A model generated the notes under the pieces. The model ran no database searches. It worked only from the letters and a program-made list of their open reading frames with translations, and was not told the DNA's origin. Below are positions 17,019-25,117 of a stretch of DNA of 64,000 bases, piece by piece. The position numbers and the translations under genes are program-made. This DNA comes from CBDFLA01 sp965248915 (GTDB taxonomy: Bacteria > Pseudomonadota > Alphaproteobacteria > M2410), in assembly GCA_965248915.1 (NCBI GenBank), contig OZ252216.1, positions 620,001 through 684,000 on the forward strand, written 5' to 3'. Position 1 is the stretch's first letter. The number at the start of each line of letters is the position of its first letter.

Positions 17019-18134
17019 CTAATCGCCAACGGCGTAAAGAATCGCATCTTCAACATGCCGAACCGTTTCTGGATCTTCGATGGCGACATCGACGATCCGG
17101 CCACCAACAAAATCGTTGCCACCCTTTGTCTTGAGATCAACCATACGCTGCACAGAAACCCGCGCGCGGTCGGCGACGCGATCATCAATGTCAACTTGAT
17201 GTGTCATTGTCTGCAAGGAGTGCAGAATGTTCTCAAGCGAAATTTTCTTCATGTAAGGGCAAATGTTGCAAGGACGAACGAAGTCCACATTTGGATTCTC
17301 AACCGCAACGTTGTCGCTCATTGAACATTCCGTCACCATAACAACGCGGTTTGGTTGACGCGTCTGCACGTAGTTGATCATCGCCGCGGTCGATCCGGAA
17401 TAGTCAGAGACGGCCAAAACATCTGGCGGACATTCAGGGTGTGCTAACACCACAATCCCTGGATCATTCTCTTTGTACTGAAGGATTTCTTCAGCACTGA
17501 ATCGTTCATGCACTTCGCAAGTGCCTTTCCAGGCAATGATCTCGACATCCGTTTGAGCGGCCACATTGCGCGCAAGAAACTCATCTGGGATCATAATAAC
17601 GCGCTTGGCACCCAGACTCTCGACGACTTCAACGGCGTTTGAAGATGTACAACAAATGTCGCTCTCAGCTTTCACGTCCGCAGAGGTGTTCACGTATGTG
17701 ACCACTGGAACGCCGGGGTATTTTTCTTTGAGCAGACGTACATCTTCGCCGGTGATAGACGCAGCCAGCGAGCAACCCGCTTCTGTGTCAGGGATCAAAA
17801 CTGTCTTTTCTGGAGAAAGCAGTTTCGCGGTCTCCGCCATGAAATGCACACCCGCTTGAACTATGACCTCTGCATCCGTCTTTGCGGCAAGCATAGCGAG
17901 CTGCAACGAGTCCCCGACATAGTCGGCAACACCATGAAAAATCTCTGGTGTTTGGTAATTATGCGCCAAGATGACCGCATTCTTTTCTTTCTTGAGGTCA
18001 TTGATCGCTTTGATCAAAGGCGCATGAAAGGGCCATTCAACGCGCGGAATCACGTCTTTTACACGCTCATATATGTGTTTAGTCGCATCTGCAACTTTTG
18101 GAGTGTACTCAAGAACTTGATTTTCGGTCGACAT
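17019..18134 (-). CDS. nadA: quinolinate synthase A
   Basis: NadA (371 residues) condenses iminoaspartate with dihydroxyacetone phosphate to quinolinate and carries a [4Fe-4S] cluster. The three cluster cysteines are visible in EAGCSLAAS, ICCTSSNAVEV and RPCNICPYM; AVILAHNYQTPEIF and YVGDSLQLA are also typical. TAGGAGG lies 8 bases before the ATG, and a perfect palindrome sits immediately upstream over the predicted promoter. The gene heads a nadA-nadC transcript. Confidence 0.97.
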   Translation of the reverse strand: MSTENQVLEYTPKVADATKHIYERVKDVIPRVEWPFHAPLIKAINDLKKEKNAVILAHNYQTPEIFHGVADYVGDSLQLAMLAAKTDAEVIVQAGVHFMAETAKLLSPEKTVLIPDTEAGCSLAASITGEDVRLLKEKYPGVPVVTYVNTSADVKAESDICCTSSNAVEVVESLGAKRVIMIPDEFLARNVAAQTDVEIIAWKGTCEVHERFSAEEILQYKENDPGIVVLAHPECPPDVLAVSDYSGSTAAMINYVQTRQPNRVVMVTECSMSDNVAVENPNVDFVRPCNICPYMKKISLENILHSLQTMTHQVDIDDRVADRARVSVQRMVDLKTKGGNDFVGGRIVDVAIEDPETVRHVEDAILYAVGD

Positions 18135-18146
18135 AGCGGCCTCCTA

Positions 18147-18163
18147 ATACTCAGATTGAGTAT
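18147..18163 (-). promoter_or_regulatory. 17-bp palindromic operator upstream of nadA
   Basis: ATACTCAGATTGAGTAT is a perfect 7-3-7 palindrome ending 13 bases before the nadA start codon and overlapping the -10 box of one predicted promoter. A further half-site (TTTGAGTAT) lies at 18212-18220 in the spacer of a second predicted promoter. The regulator gene of the Nudix-related NAD-repressor type lies 0.7 kb away, so I infer this is its operator. The match to a known motif was not tested. Confidence 0.65.
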
Positions 18164-18190
18164 ATATGGGGTCAAAAATCACCCCGTCAA
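18161..18190 (-). promoter_or_regulatory. candidate proximal nadA promoter
   Basis: On the minus strand TTGACG (18190-18185) and TATATA (18166-18161) are 18 bases apart. The -10 box runs into the palindromic operator, so a bound repressor would block it. Confidence 0.5.
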
Positions 18191-18203
18191 TACGGGACAG
18201 GTT

Positions 18204-18232
18204 ATGCTAGGTTTGAGTATTTCCCGCGTCAA
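18204..18232 (-). promoter_or_regulatory. candidate distal nadA promoter
   Basis: On the minus strand TTGACG (18232-18227) and TAGCAT (18209-18204) are 17 bases apart. The ATACTCAAA half-site lies inside the spacer. Confidence 0.4.
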
Positions 18233-18443
18233 GGCAAATTTGGACCCCTGGGCCGATTTGTTGCATTGGTCACAGGCCCAAGATCAGTCTGATTCATCAA
18301 ATCCAAGGGTCATCTGAGCTATACCTAGAAAAAGAGGCTCGCCAATCGGGGATGTTTATGGTTAATTTGCCCGAAAATTGCCTAACTCTTTTGCAGACTA
18401 TGAATTAGTCTCGAATCTAGACGACCTTTGACGGAGGGGTGCT
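18233..18443. other. gap between nadA promoters and the small secreted gene
   Basis: I see no gene or RNA. TGGGCC and GGCCCA near 18249-18282 could pair over a 20-base loop but no T-run follows. The Shine-Dalgarno GGAGGGG of the TTG-started gene is at 18433-18439. Confidence 0.3.
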
Positions 18444-18761
18444 TTGCTTAAGTGGGTGCTTAGCTTGGGAATTTGCTTGGTGGTGGTTGCTGGGACCGCT
18501 CAAGCGGACGAACGCATTAAAATTTATAAGCCGGACGGCACATTGCAATGTGGCCAAGGCGACGAAATACCAATTCGGGAAATGGCGAAGGATCTTCGCA
18601 AAGCCGGTGTTGGAATACTGTCGAGCCGAAAAGGACATGATGGTCGCTTTAGGACCACAATGTGCGGAGCTTCGACAGGGAACATCAACATCTTCTCAAT
18701 CCGATCTAGCGATGGACAAGCCGCAACGCAGCTTGGCTTTCGCGCATTTGCAGACGGTTGA
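18444..18761 (+). CDS. small secreted protein, unknown family
   Basis: The 105-residue product starts at TTG with GGAGGGG 5 bases upstream. It has a clear Sec signal peptide (LKWVLSLGICLVVVAGTAQA, likely cleaved after Ala21) and a short mature domain of about 84 residues beginning DERIKIYKPDGTLQCGQG. Two mature cysteines (in LQCGQG and TMCGAS) could form a disulfide. It lies alone on the plus strand between nadA and the NAD regulator, both on the minus strand. Another frame over the same bases (18439-19044) lacks a signal peptide and is rejected. I do not recognise the family. Confidence 0.7.
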   Translation: MLKWVLSLGICLVVVAGTAQADERIKIYKPDGTLQCGQGDEIPIREMAKDLRKAGVGILSSRKGHDGRFRTTMCGASTGNINIFSIRSSDGQAATQLGFRAFADG

Positions 18762-18821
18762 TCGTCACCAAATTCAGATTGTTGCCAATGTAATTCAGTC
18801 CGCGCTTTGTTCGCGTGGGCG

Positions 18822-19874
18822 TTACGTGTCTGCGCGCCGTGCCGCTCGTGGGCTTGGAACCCGAACGCCCGGCGCGGGGCGCTCCCTAAGAACTTCTCTT
18901 CGGAAACGAAACTGTTGCGCGGGTCGTCCGCCAGTCTTGCGGCTGACTTTCCCTGTTACCTCGACCAATCCGCTGCTCTCAACCAAACGGCGGAAATTTT
19001 GTTTGTGCAGCCGTATTCCGGAAATTGCTTCAACCGTCCTTTGAAGTTCAAGGAGAGTAAAAGACGGTTGCATGACTTCAAACACAACAGGGCGATACTT
19101 GAGTTTGCCTCGGAGCCGACCCATGGCTGTCGCCAGAATGCGCCGGTGGTCAAATCGCATCGCATTCCCAATAAGGGGAAGGTCGGGCGCGGTCTCAAAA
19201 TTTCGATCACGAACAGCCTCATAGACAAGACCTGCTTCATAGAGAAGCTCATATCGTTCAAGAACATTTTCTTCGTCCCACGCCAATCCATCGAATCCAA
19301 AGCAAAGGCGAATTCTATCCTGTCGCGCGTGCCGAGATGGCTCGTTGTCCGCGGAGTGTGCCCATCGATCGAGGGCTGGCCGAATGGTGCGATCGATGAT
19401 CGGCGGGATGTCATCTCGCATGTCTTCCCAAGGGAAATATCCGTACCAATCACGCCAAGTGCTGTCAGGTGCAGAGGATTTGTCTGCTTCCCCCGTTAAT
19501 GCAAGATAACCAATCGACACAACTCTCTTGGTTTTTTGCGGTTCGATTTGTCGCCCACGATCTCCAAAAGTGTAGAGCTGTTCAACATATCCAAGCTGCA
19601 AATGGGTTTGTTCCTCCACCCATGATCTGAGCCCCGCTTCGATCGTCCGGTGTTCTGTCGGGCTAAAGGGTCCGAAAGGCAGACCGTATTCCGCATCGTC
19701 TGGATAGGGCGATGGATTTCGGTGCTTGACCACAAGCACTTGTGGTTTGTCATTGCGGACGGAGACGATGGCGGCGTTTAGCCCCATCACCACAGATTGG
19801 TCGGCTTGAGTACGCGAACCTGTCGCCGCTCTCTCATGCTGTGGTCTTGATGTTGGTTTGTCTCTTGATGTCAT
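18822..19874 (-). CDS. nadQ: Nudix-related NAD biosynthesis regulator (NadQ/NrtR type)
   Basis: The 350-residue protein has an N-terminal Nudix-like domain (about residues 30-165) and a C-terminal winged-helix region (about 240-330, FTLLELQRTVEAISG then FRRLVESSGLVEVTG). This is the plan of NrtR regulators; the greater length fits the alphaproteobacterial NadQ group that controls nadABC. The Nudix box is degenerate (GLRSWVEEQT where catalytic enzymes have REUXEE), suggesting ligand sensing rather than hydrolysis. It is the last gene of an HD hydrolase-phosphatase-regulator set. It has an Arg/Pro-rich tail. The palindrome before nadA is its likely target; none is evident before its own operon. 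Confidence 0.8.
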   Translation of the reverse strand: MTSRDKPTSRPQHERAATGSRTQADQSVVMGLNAAIVSVRNDKPQVLVVKHRNPSPYPDDAEYGLPFGPFSPTEHRTIEAGLRSWVEEQTHLQLGYVEQLYTFGDRGRQIEPQKTKRVVSIGYLALTGEADKSSAPDSTWRDWYGYFPWEDMRDDIPPIIDRTIRPALDRWAHSADNEPSRHARQDRIRLCFGFDGLAWDEENVLERYELLYEAGLVYEAVRDRNFETAPDLPLIGNAMRFDHRRILATAMGRLRGKLKYRPVVFEVMQPSFTLLELQRTVEAISGIRLHKQNFRRLVESSGLVEVTGKVSRKTGGRPAQQFRFRREVLRERPAPGVRVPSPRAARRADT

Positions 19875-19897
19875 TTAGGGTCGCAATGATTTTTCAT

Positions 19898-20425
19898 TCA
19901 TGTTTTTGTGACGCAATCAACAGGGATCGAGAAGAGTTCGTTTTCGATGGTAATTCCGAAATCAGGCCGTCCCATTGCCTCTACTGCTTCGATCAATCGA
20001 CCCTGCCGTCCAAGGATGTCATCTGCGTACTGAATGATGAGCTTGTTGGGATCGGCAAGGGGTGAGGCATTTCTCAAAGCCATCGCGAGATCACGTTCGC
20101 GTCCTGGAGAATTGTGCACACAGAGCGTTATCAATGTTGCCGCTGTTGATCGACTAATCCCTGCCCAGCAATGAATGAACATGGGATCTTCCCGGTTCCA
20201 GTCCTTTGCGAACGCAACAATCTCTTCCACGTGACCCGCCTGTGGAGTGACCAATTCACGATCTTCTTCGGAAATGTCATTGATCGAAAGGCGCAAATGC
20301 CGATCGCTTTCCAGTTCTGGCGGCGTATCGATCATCTGTTCGGGACTGAGGAGGCTGATCACGTGAGAAGGCTGTATCACCTGTACAACATCATCAAACT
20401 TCGAAAGGGGGCCTACAAAAATCAT
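19898..20425 (-). CDS. protein tyrosine phosphatase-like protein
   Basis: The 175-residue protein carries the cysteine phosphatase signature HCWAGISRS with the nucleophile Cys86 and Arg92 (CX5R), followed by a helix as in dual-specificity phosphatases. An upstream Asp in NDISEED (49-55) could be the general acid. The start is the ATG at 20425; a TTG directly before it is less likely. It begins 45 bases after the HD hydrolase stop and ends 23 bases before the NAD regulator, so the three are probably one operon. The substrate is unknown and may be a nucleotide or inositol-type phosphate rather than protein. Confidence 0.82.
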   Translation of the reverse strand: MIFVGPLSKFDDVVQVIQPSHVISLLSPEQMIDTPPELESDRHLRLSINDISEEDRELVTPQAGHVEEIVAFAKDWNREDPMFIHCWAGISRSTAATLITLCVHNSPGRERDLAMALRNASPLADPNKLIIQYADDILGRQGRLIEAVEAMGRPDFGITIENELFSIPVDCVTKT

Positions 20426-20470
20426 CAACGGTCTCTCGTTCTAAGTGTCCATTTGGACTATGGACGCATT

Positions 20471-21112
20471 TTACGCGCCCTTGTCCATCGCACTCAACAA
20501 CAATCGGGCTCGTTTGGTAAAGCGGGCTTCGGCCTGTTTGGCGGAAACAGGGCGGATCTTTACTTTTTCGAGTGATGGATCGGCAAACCGCGGTTTTCCA
20601 AAAAGGCGTTTTGCCTCTTCCTGCGAAAATCCAGCAAGTTGTGTAGCCTCAAGAAATGCAGATGCAATGTCGGCTCGTTTGATCAGAACCTGCACATGCT
20701 TGGGGACCTCAGGGGGTAAACCAAACCGCAAATGAATGGCGCCAAGAATGCGGTTCTCAAAACTTTTATAATCAAGGCCGACGGCAGCCTTGAACGGGCT
20801 GATGAGGTCGCCAATGACATATTCAGGGGCATCATGAAGCAGCGCTGCCAGTCGCCACTTGGCGGCCAGTCCGGGTTTTAGATCGGCGGCTAGACGTTCA
20901 ACCAATAAGGAGTGCTCTGCGACCGAAAAAGGGTGCTCACCTCGCGTTTGACCATTCCAGCGAGCAACGCAGGAAAGTCCGAGTGAAATATCGTCCAACT
21001 CCACATCAAGCGGTGAGGGGTCCAGGAGGTCTAGCCTCCTGTCACTGAGCATGCGTTGCCACGCGCGTGGTGGGTCGTTTTTTGCATGAGAACGCTTTGG
21101 TGTTCGAGGCAT
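20471..21112 (-). CDS. HD-domain phosphohydrolase (YfbR-like)
   Basis: This 213-residue HD-superfamily protein has the metal-binding pattern of the 5'-nucleotidase YfbR group: His in SVAEHSLLVERL, the HD pair in AALLHDAPEYVIGDLISPFK, and a later Asp in IKRADIASAFLEATQ. YfbR removes phosphate from deoxynucleoside monophosphates; that activity is inferred here. The N-terminus is basic and longer than in YfbR. It is the first gene of the set ending with the NAD regulator and is divergent from the Lon-like gene. Confidence 0.85.
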   Translation of the reverse strand: MPRTPKRSHAKNDPPRAWQRMLSDRRLDLLDPSPLDVELDDISLGLSCVARWNGQTRGEHPFSVAEHSLLVERLAADLKPGLAAKWRLAALLHDAPEYVIGDLISPFKAAVGLDYKSFENRILGAIHLRFGLPPEVPKHVQVLIKRADIASAFLEATQLAGFSQEEAKRLFGKPRFADPSLEKVKIRPVSAKQAEARFTKRARLLLSAMDKGA

Positions 21113-21220
21113 AGGTCGAGGATGCTCTAGAGGTTAATGGGTTAATGGAACGAGGGACAAAACCCGCACATTTGCTGAGTCGCAAAGTGCTGATCTTGGT
21201 CTCTCCTTGGAGTTGGGGCA

Positions 21221-23692
21221 ATGATAATAGCCGGCAACATACTTGCGTCTGTGTTTGGGCAGAATGAAGAGGAAAGCACTTGGGAAATCAAGCGCTTAGA
21301 ATCTCCCTCATTGCGCAGAACGTGTGACGCTGCGTTGTGGGCGGAGAAGTCCTCCAATGATTTTTCCAACGGCACACCCTTGTTAGGACAAGACCGAGCC
21401 GCCGAGGCACTCAATCTGGCCGCCACAATGAGGCATTCGGGCTACAACGTTTTTGCCCTAAGCCCAATTGAGGCCGGCAATATTCCCGCCATCGAATCCC
21501 ATCTTGAAACACTTGCCCTTGAAAAGCGAACGCCCTCTGACTGGGTCTATGTGTTCAATTTCGAGGAGCCTCGCCATCCATTGGCAATCAAGCTTAAGCC
21601 CGGGCAAGGTCCATGCTTAAGGGCTGGGTTGTGGGAGGCCGTTCATGGTTTGCGGATCGTCATCCCAAAGATATTCGTAAGCCCTGAATATCAAGCATAT
21701 GTAAAGGACGTCGATCGTGAAGCCGACGAACTTGTTCAAGCTCTACAGGACAAGGCTGACGCATTGAACATGACCATCATCACGACCGAAGATGGCTTCA
21801 AGATTGTGCCTCTCAAAGAGGGGCGTCAGATGACCGAAGCTGAGTTGGAAGCACTTCCGCGTGAGGAACGTCGGCGGATGGACATTCTGATTGAACAATT
21901 GCAAGAAGAATTAGAAGAGATCATCTCTCGCTTGCCCGAATGGGAGCGCGCCAGTGACGACAAGCGCGCTGAGCTCAATGCGAAACTATGTCGAGAGGCA
22001 ATATTGCGAGCCTTAGCGGAAACACGTCAAGAGTTCGGCGGTGAAGCCAAACTAGATCAATACTTTGACAATCTTGAGGTCGATCTTCTCGAAAACATAG
22101 AACTCTTCGTAACCGACCATGACGATCTCCCAAGCTTGGTTCAACTTGCCGGGGGCCATTCTACGGCCTTCATGCGATACGATGTCAAAGTGATTGTCTC
22201 TCAAGAAGACCGAATTGGATCGCCGGTTGTTCGCGAAACAAACCCCACCTATGGACGTCTCGTTGGATCGATCAAACCAAGCGGCGACCTCATTGGGCCT
22301 GCGCACGATCACACATCGATCGAGCAAGGGTCCCTCCACAAAGCGATCGATGGTTTTTTGATTCTGGAAGTGGAAGAGCTTCTGACCATGCCGTTGGCCT
22401 GGGATGTGATCAAACGCACTCTCCGCGACAATACCATTACCGTTGATGCGCCAGGAGACTGGTATGGCGACTACGGCGGTGAGGGGCTGGATCCAGAACC
22501 TATTCCCTTTGGCGGTAAGGTGATCCTGATTGGCGATCGATACATACATCACCGACTAACTGTTCTAGATCTGGAATTCTCTGGTCTCTTCAAGATACTG
22601 GCCGACTTTGCTGAAGACATGCCAAGAACTGACGGAAATGATCGCGAATATGCTGGCATGCTTTCAGGCCTTGTTCGACGAGAGAATCTCCGGGCCTTTT
22701 CCGCAGGCGCCCTTGGGCGTCTCGTTGAACAAAGCGCCCGCCTCGCAGAGGATGCCGAAAAACTATCTCTCCTCATGACGCCGCTCCTCGATCTTATGAT
22801 CGAGGCAGATCATGTGGCCACTCAACATCATCATGAACTTGTCATGCAAGAGGATGTCGACGAGGCAGTGGAGTCCAGCAATCGTCGGCGGGATCAAATG
22901 CGTGAAAGATCCCATGAGTATGTCTTGCGAGACATTCTGCATGTTGAAACGATCGGCGAAAAGATCGGCCAGATGAACGGTCTTGTTGTAACCGGTTTGG
23001 ATCAAGCTTTTGGTCGACCATCACGCATAACCGCGCGAGTGACGCTCGGGGACGGCGGTGCGGTTGGTTCAACGAGTGTTATTGACATCCAAAAGGAAGT
23101 TGAGCTTGGCGGATCGTCCCATTCGAAAGGCGTGATGATCCTCTCAAGTTTCCTGAGGGCGCGTTATTGCCCGTTCAAGCCATTTGCCTTAAGTGCTACC
23201 CTCGTGTTCGAACAATCCTATAGTTTTGTCGATGGCGACAGTGCGTCTTGTGCTGAGCTTTGTACACTGATCTCAGCAATAGCGAAGATCCCATTGAAGC
23301 AAAACTTGGCCATGACCGGTGCCCTATCGCAGCATGGCGAAGTGATGGCTATTGGCGGCGTGAACGAAAAGATTGAGGGCTTCTTCGACATTTGTGTGGC
23401 TCGCGGACTATCAGGTGAGCAGGGTGTTGTGATTCCCGCCGCCAACCTATCAGATCTCATGTTGCGCCAAGATATCGTCGAAGCGTGCTCAAAAGGTAGG
23501 TTCGCCATCTATGCCATTTCGACGCTGGACGAGGCCCTTCAACTCATGACGGGGTTGCCGGCTGGTGAGCGCAGAAAGAACGGATTGTTCCCGAAGGGAT
23601 CGGTCAATCGCGAGGTTGAAGAAAGTCTCGAACGCTATGACGAGATGCGCAGACACGCCCTTCGCCCCTGGACCTCAAAGAAGGTAAAATAA
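21221..23692 (+). CDS. Lon-like protease with degenerate ATPase site
   Basis: The 823-residue protein has the layout of the COG1067 Lon family: an AAA_32-type N-terminal part, a long helical insert rich in Glu (about 190-260), a Walker-B-like strand GFLILEVEELL, the EPIPFGGKVILIGDR and FKILADFAEDMPRT blocks, and a C-terminal Lon protease domain. The catalytic dyad is intact: Ser674 in GDSASCAEL and Lys717 in GGVNEKIEGF, 43 residues apart as in E. coli Lon. The P-loop is not: where relatives have GTGK(H)S/T this protein reads ALSPIEAGNIPAI, without the Lys or Ser/Thr. It may cleave without ATP or with another partner. Confidence 0.85.
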   Translation: MIIAGNILASVFGQNEEESTWEIKRLESPSLRRTCDAALWAEKSSNDFSNGTPLLGQDRAAEALNLAATMRHSGYNVFALSPIEAGNIPAIESHLETLALEKRTPSDWVYVFNFEEPRHPLAIKLKPGQGPCLRAGLWEAVHGLRIVIPKIFVSPEYQAYVKDVDREADELVQALQDKADALNMTIITTEDGFKIVPLKEGRQMTEAELEALPREERRRMDILIEQLQEELEEIISRLPEWERASDDKRAELNAKLCREAILRALAETRQEFGGEAKLDQYFDNLEVDLLENIELFVTDHDDLPSLVQLAGGHSTAFMRYDVKVIVSQEDRIGSPVVRETNPTYGRLVGSIKPSGDLIGPAHDHTSIEQGSLHKAIDGFLILEVEELLTMPLAWDVIKRTLRDNTITVDAPGDWYGDYGGEGLDPEPIPFGGKVILIGDRYIHHRLTVLDLEFSGLFKILADFAEDMPRTDGNDREYAGMLSGLVRRENLRAFSAGALGRLVEQSARLAEDAEKLSLLMTPLLDLMIEADHVATQHHHELVMQEDVDEAVESSNRRRDQMRERSHEYVLRDILHVETIGEKIGQMNGLVVTGLDQAFGRPSRITARVTLGDGGAVGSTSVIDIQKEVELGGSSHSKGVMILSSFLRARYCPFKPFALSATLVFEQSYSFVDGDSASCAELCTLISAIAKIPLKQNLAMTGALSQHGEVMAIGGVNEKIEGFFDICVARGLSGEQGVVIPAANLSDLMLRQDIVEACSKGRFAIYAISTLDEALQLMTGLPAGERRKNGLFPKGSVNREVEESLERYDEMRRHALRPWTSKKVK

Positions 23693-23795
23693 GTCGATCT
23701 TAACTGGCGCAAATGGTCGCACTAAAGTTGACTCGGCATCCAAAGTGACCAACTCTGTTGTATAAGAACAGTCACTCGAAGGTGAGGAGGATTCC

Positions 23796-24665
23796 ATGTC
23801 AATACGTCGCCTATTGGTACCAGTAACGGGTCAGGAGTCAGACCAGCCACTGTTGGAGACAGCGCTCAATACAGCCAGAGGACTCAATGCTCATGTTGAC
23901 GCATTGTTCGTTCGCGCTGAACCAACCGAGTACCTGCCCGTAATGGGGGAGGGGTATAGTGGGATGGTCGCGCAGGACATCATTGACGCCGTGGAGACCG
24001 CGGCCGACGACATGTCAAAGCGCGCCCTACAAGCTGTTGAAACCGCCGCATCTAAGGAAGGTATCAACAAAGTAGCGTATGGGGATACGAGCAGCACCCC
24101 TTCGATTTCTTTTCACCAAAGCAAAGGCCCAATCCTGGCTGTGTTGCAGGAAGAAAGCCAATTGACCGATCTGGTGGTCTACAGCAAACCGACCCCGGGA
24201 TTAGGATCAGAGCTTGGCAACGTCCTGCCCGACTTGTTGATAGGGTGTCGGCGTCCGTTCCTGATAACACCAGACACAGCGGCAGCGACCGTAGGCAAGC
24301 ACGTTATTATCGGCTGGGACGGAAGTATTGAAGCGGCCAGCGCTGTGCGCCAAGCAAGAGGGTTTCTTCCGTTGGCCGACAAAGTTGAAGTTGTTGTTGT
24401 CAATGAAGACAAAGAACTAGGCGCAGTCGAAGCGGCGCGACCAATTTCATATTTAGCTTATCACGGTGTCAAAGCGGAAGCGCGCGTTATCACTGAGAAA
24501 ACTCGAATGGCGGCCGACATTTTGTTGGTGACAGCGAAGTCCGTAGGCGCAGATCTTTTGGTCATGGGGGCATATGGCCATAGCCGTGTCCGCGAGTTCA
24601 TTTTTGGGGGCGTGACGAGACAGATTTTGCAAACCGCCGACATGCCCGTCTTCATGGCCCACTGA
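23796..24665 (+). CDS. tandem universal stress protein
   Basis: The 289-residue protein contains two UspA domains (about 1-150 and 165-289). The second ends with the nucleotide-binding motif GAYGHSRVREFIFGGVTR (G-2x-G-9x-G type), while the first lacks a clear copy, so only one ATP site is likely. A perfect GAGGAGG Shine-Dalgarno precedes the ATG. A small conserved gene follows after 49 bases. Tandem Usp proteins respond to stress and growth arrest; what this one does is not visible. Confidence 0.92.
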   Translation: MSIRRLLVPVTGQESDQPLLETALNTARGLNAHVDALFVRAEPTEYLPVMGEGYSGMVAQDIIDAVETAADDMSKRALQAVETAASKEGINKVAYGDTSSTPSISFHQSKGPILAVLQEESQLTDLVVYSKPTPGLGSELGNVLPDLLIGCRRPFLITPDTAAATVGKHVIIGWDGSIEAASAVRQARGFLPLADKVEVVVVNEDKELGAVEAARPISYLAYHGVKAEARVITEKTRMAADILLVTAKSVGADLLVMGAYGHSRVREFIFGGVTRQILQTADMPVFMAH

Positions 24666-24714
24666 TAGGGCAAAATCATCACTAAACGAACTTCTTTCAT
24701 GGAAAGGACCACCC

Positions 24715-25095
24715 ATGACTTTGATGCATATCCGTCTCGAACTAGCACGCGAAGCCGAGTTTCCAGAGGGGTCGCCGCTCCGGGGTTACGAGTTCAATGC
24801 GCCGCTCAGCGAAGATGGCATGCTCAATCTCGAAGAATGGAGAGAGAAAAGGGAAGACTGTACGGTACGCCGATTTTGGCCCAAGGAAGATGAACTCCAC
24901 GGTCATTTGACCCACAGTGGAAGCCACTGGAAATTCCACTACATGGGCTCTGACCCTGATGAAGACGAGCCGATCTATAAGCTATCGACCCATCCTATTT
25001 TGCAGGGCGAGTATCTTTCCATCACGGAGCAGGACGGTGAGCAAAGAACATTCCGCATTGTTTTGGTTCGGAAATCACCTTTGGAAGGTGGATGA
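24715..25095 (+). CDS. conserved hypothetical protein, 126 residues
   Basis: A soluble, acidic protein without signal peptide or membrane segment. It is rich in Glu, Asp, His and Trp and has patterns such as NLEEWREKREDCTVRRFW and HLTHSGSHWKFHYMG. I do not recognise a named domain, though the composition resembles small conserved proteins of Alphaproteobacteria. AAAGG lies 8 bases before the ATG. It follows the universal stress gene by 49 bases and converges on the FabH-like gene. A metal-binding role is possible from the His cluster but is only a guess. Confidence 0.7.
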   Translation: MTLMHIRLELAREAEFPEGSPLRGYEFNAPLSEDGMLNLEEWREKREDCTVRRFWPKEDELHGHLTHSGSHWKFHYMGSDPDEDEPIYKLSTHPILQGEYLSITEQDGEQRTFRIVLVRKSPLEGG

Positions 25096-25117
25096 TAGGC
25101 CAGGGCCGTTGAGCCGA

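Noticed and set aside
18249..18282. TGGGCC/GGCCCA hairpin as a terminator or small RNA
   Set aside because: Long loop and no T-run; no promoter seen for an RNA.
18807..19499. 230-codon plus-strand frame opposite the NAD regulator
   Set aside because: The minus strand encodes clear Nudix and winged-helix domains; the plus frame shows none.
23745..23775. GTGAC...GTCAC inverted repeat before the universal stress gene as an operator
   Set aside because: Arms of five bases over 21 bases are expected by chance.
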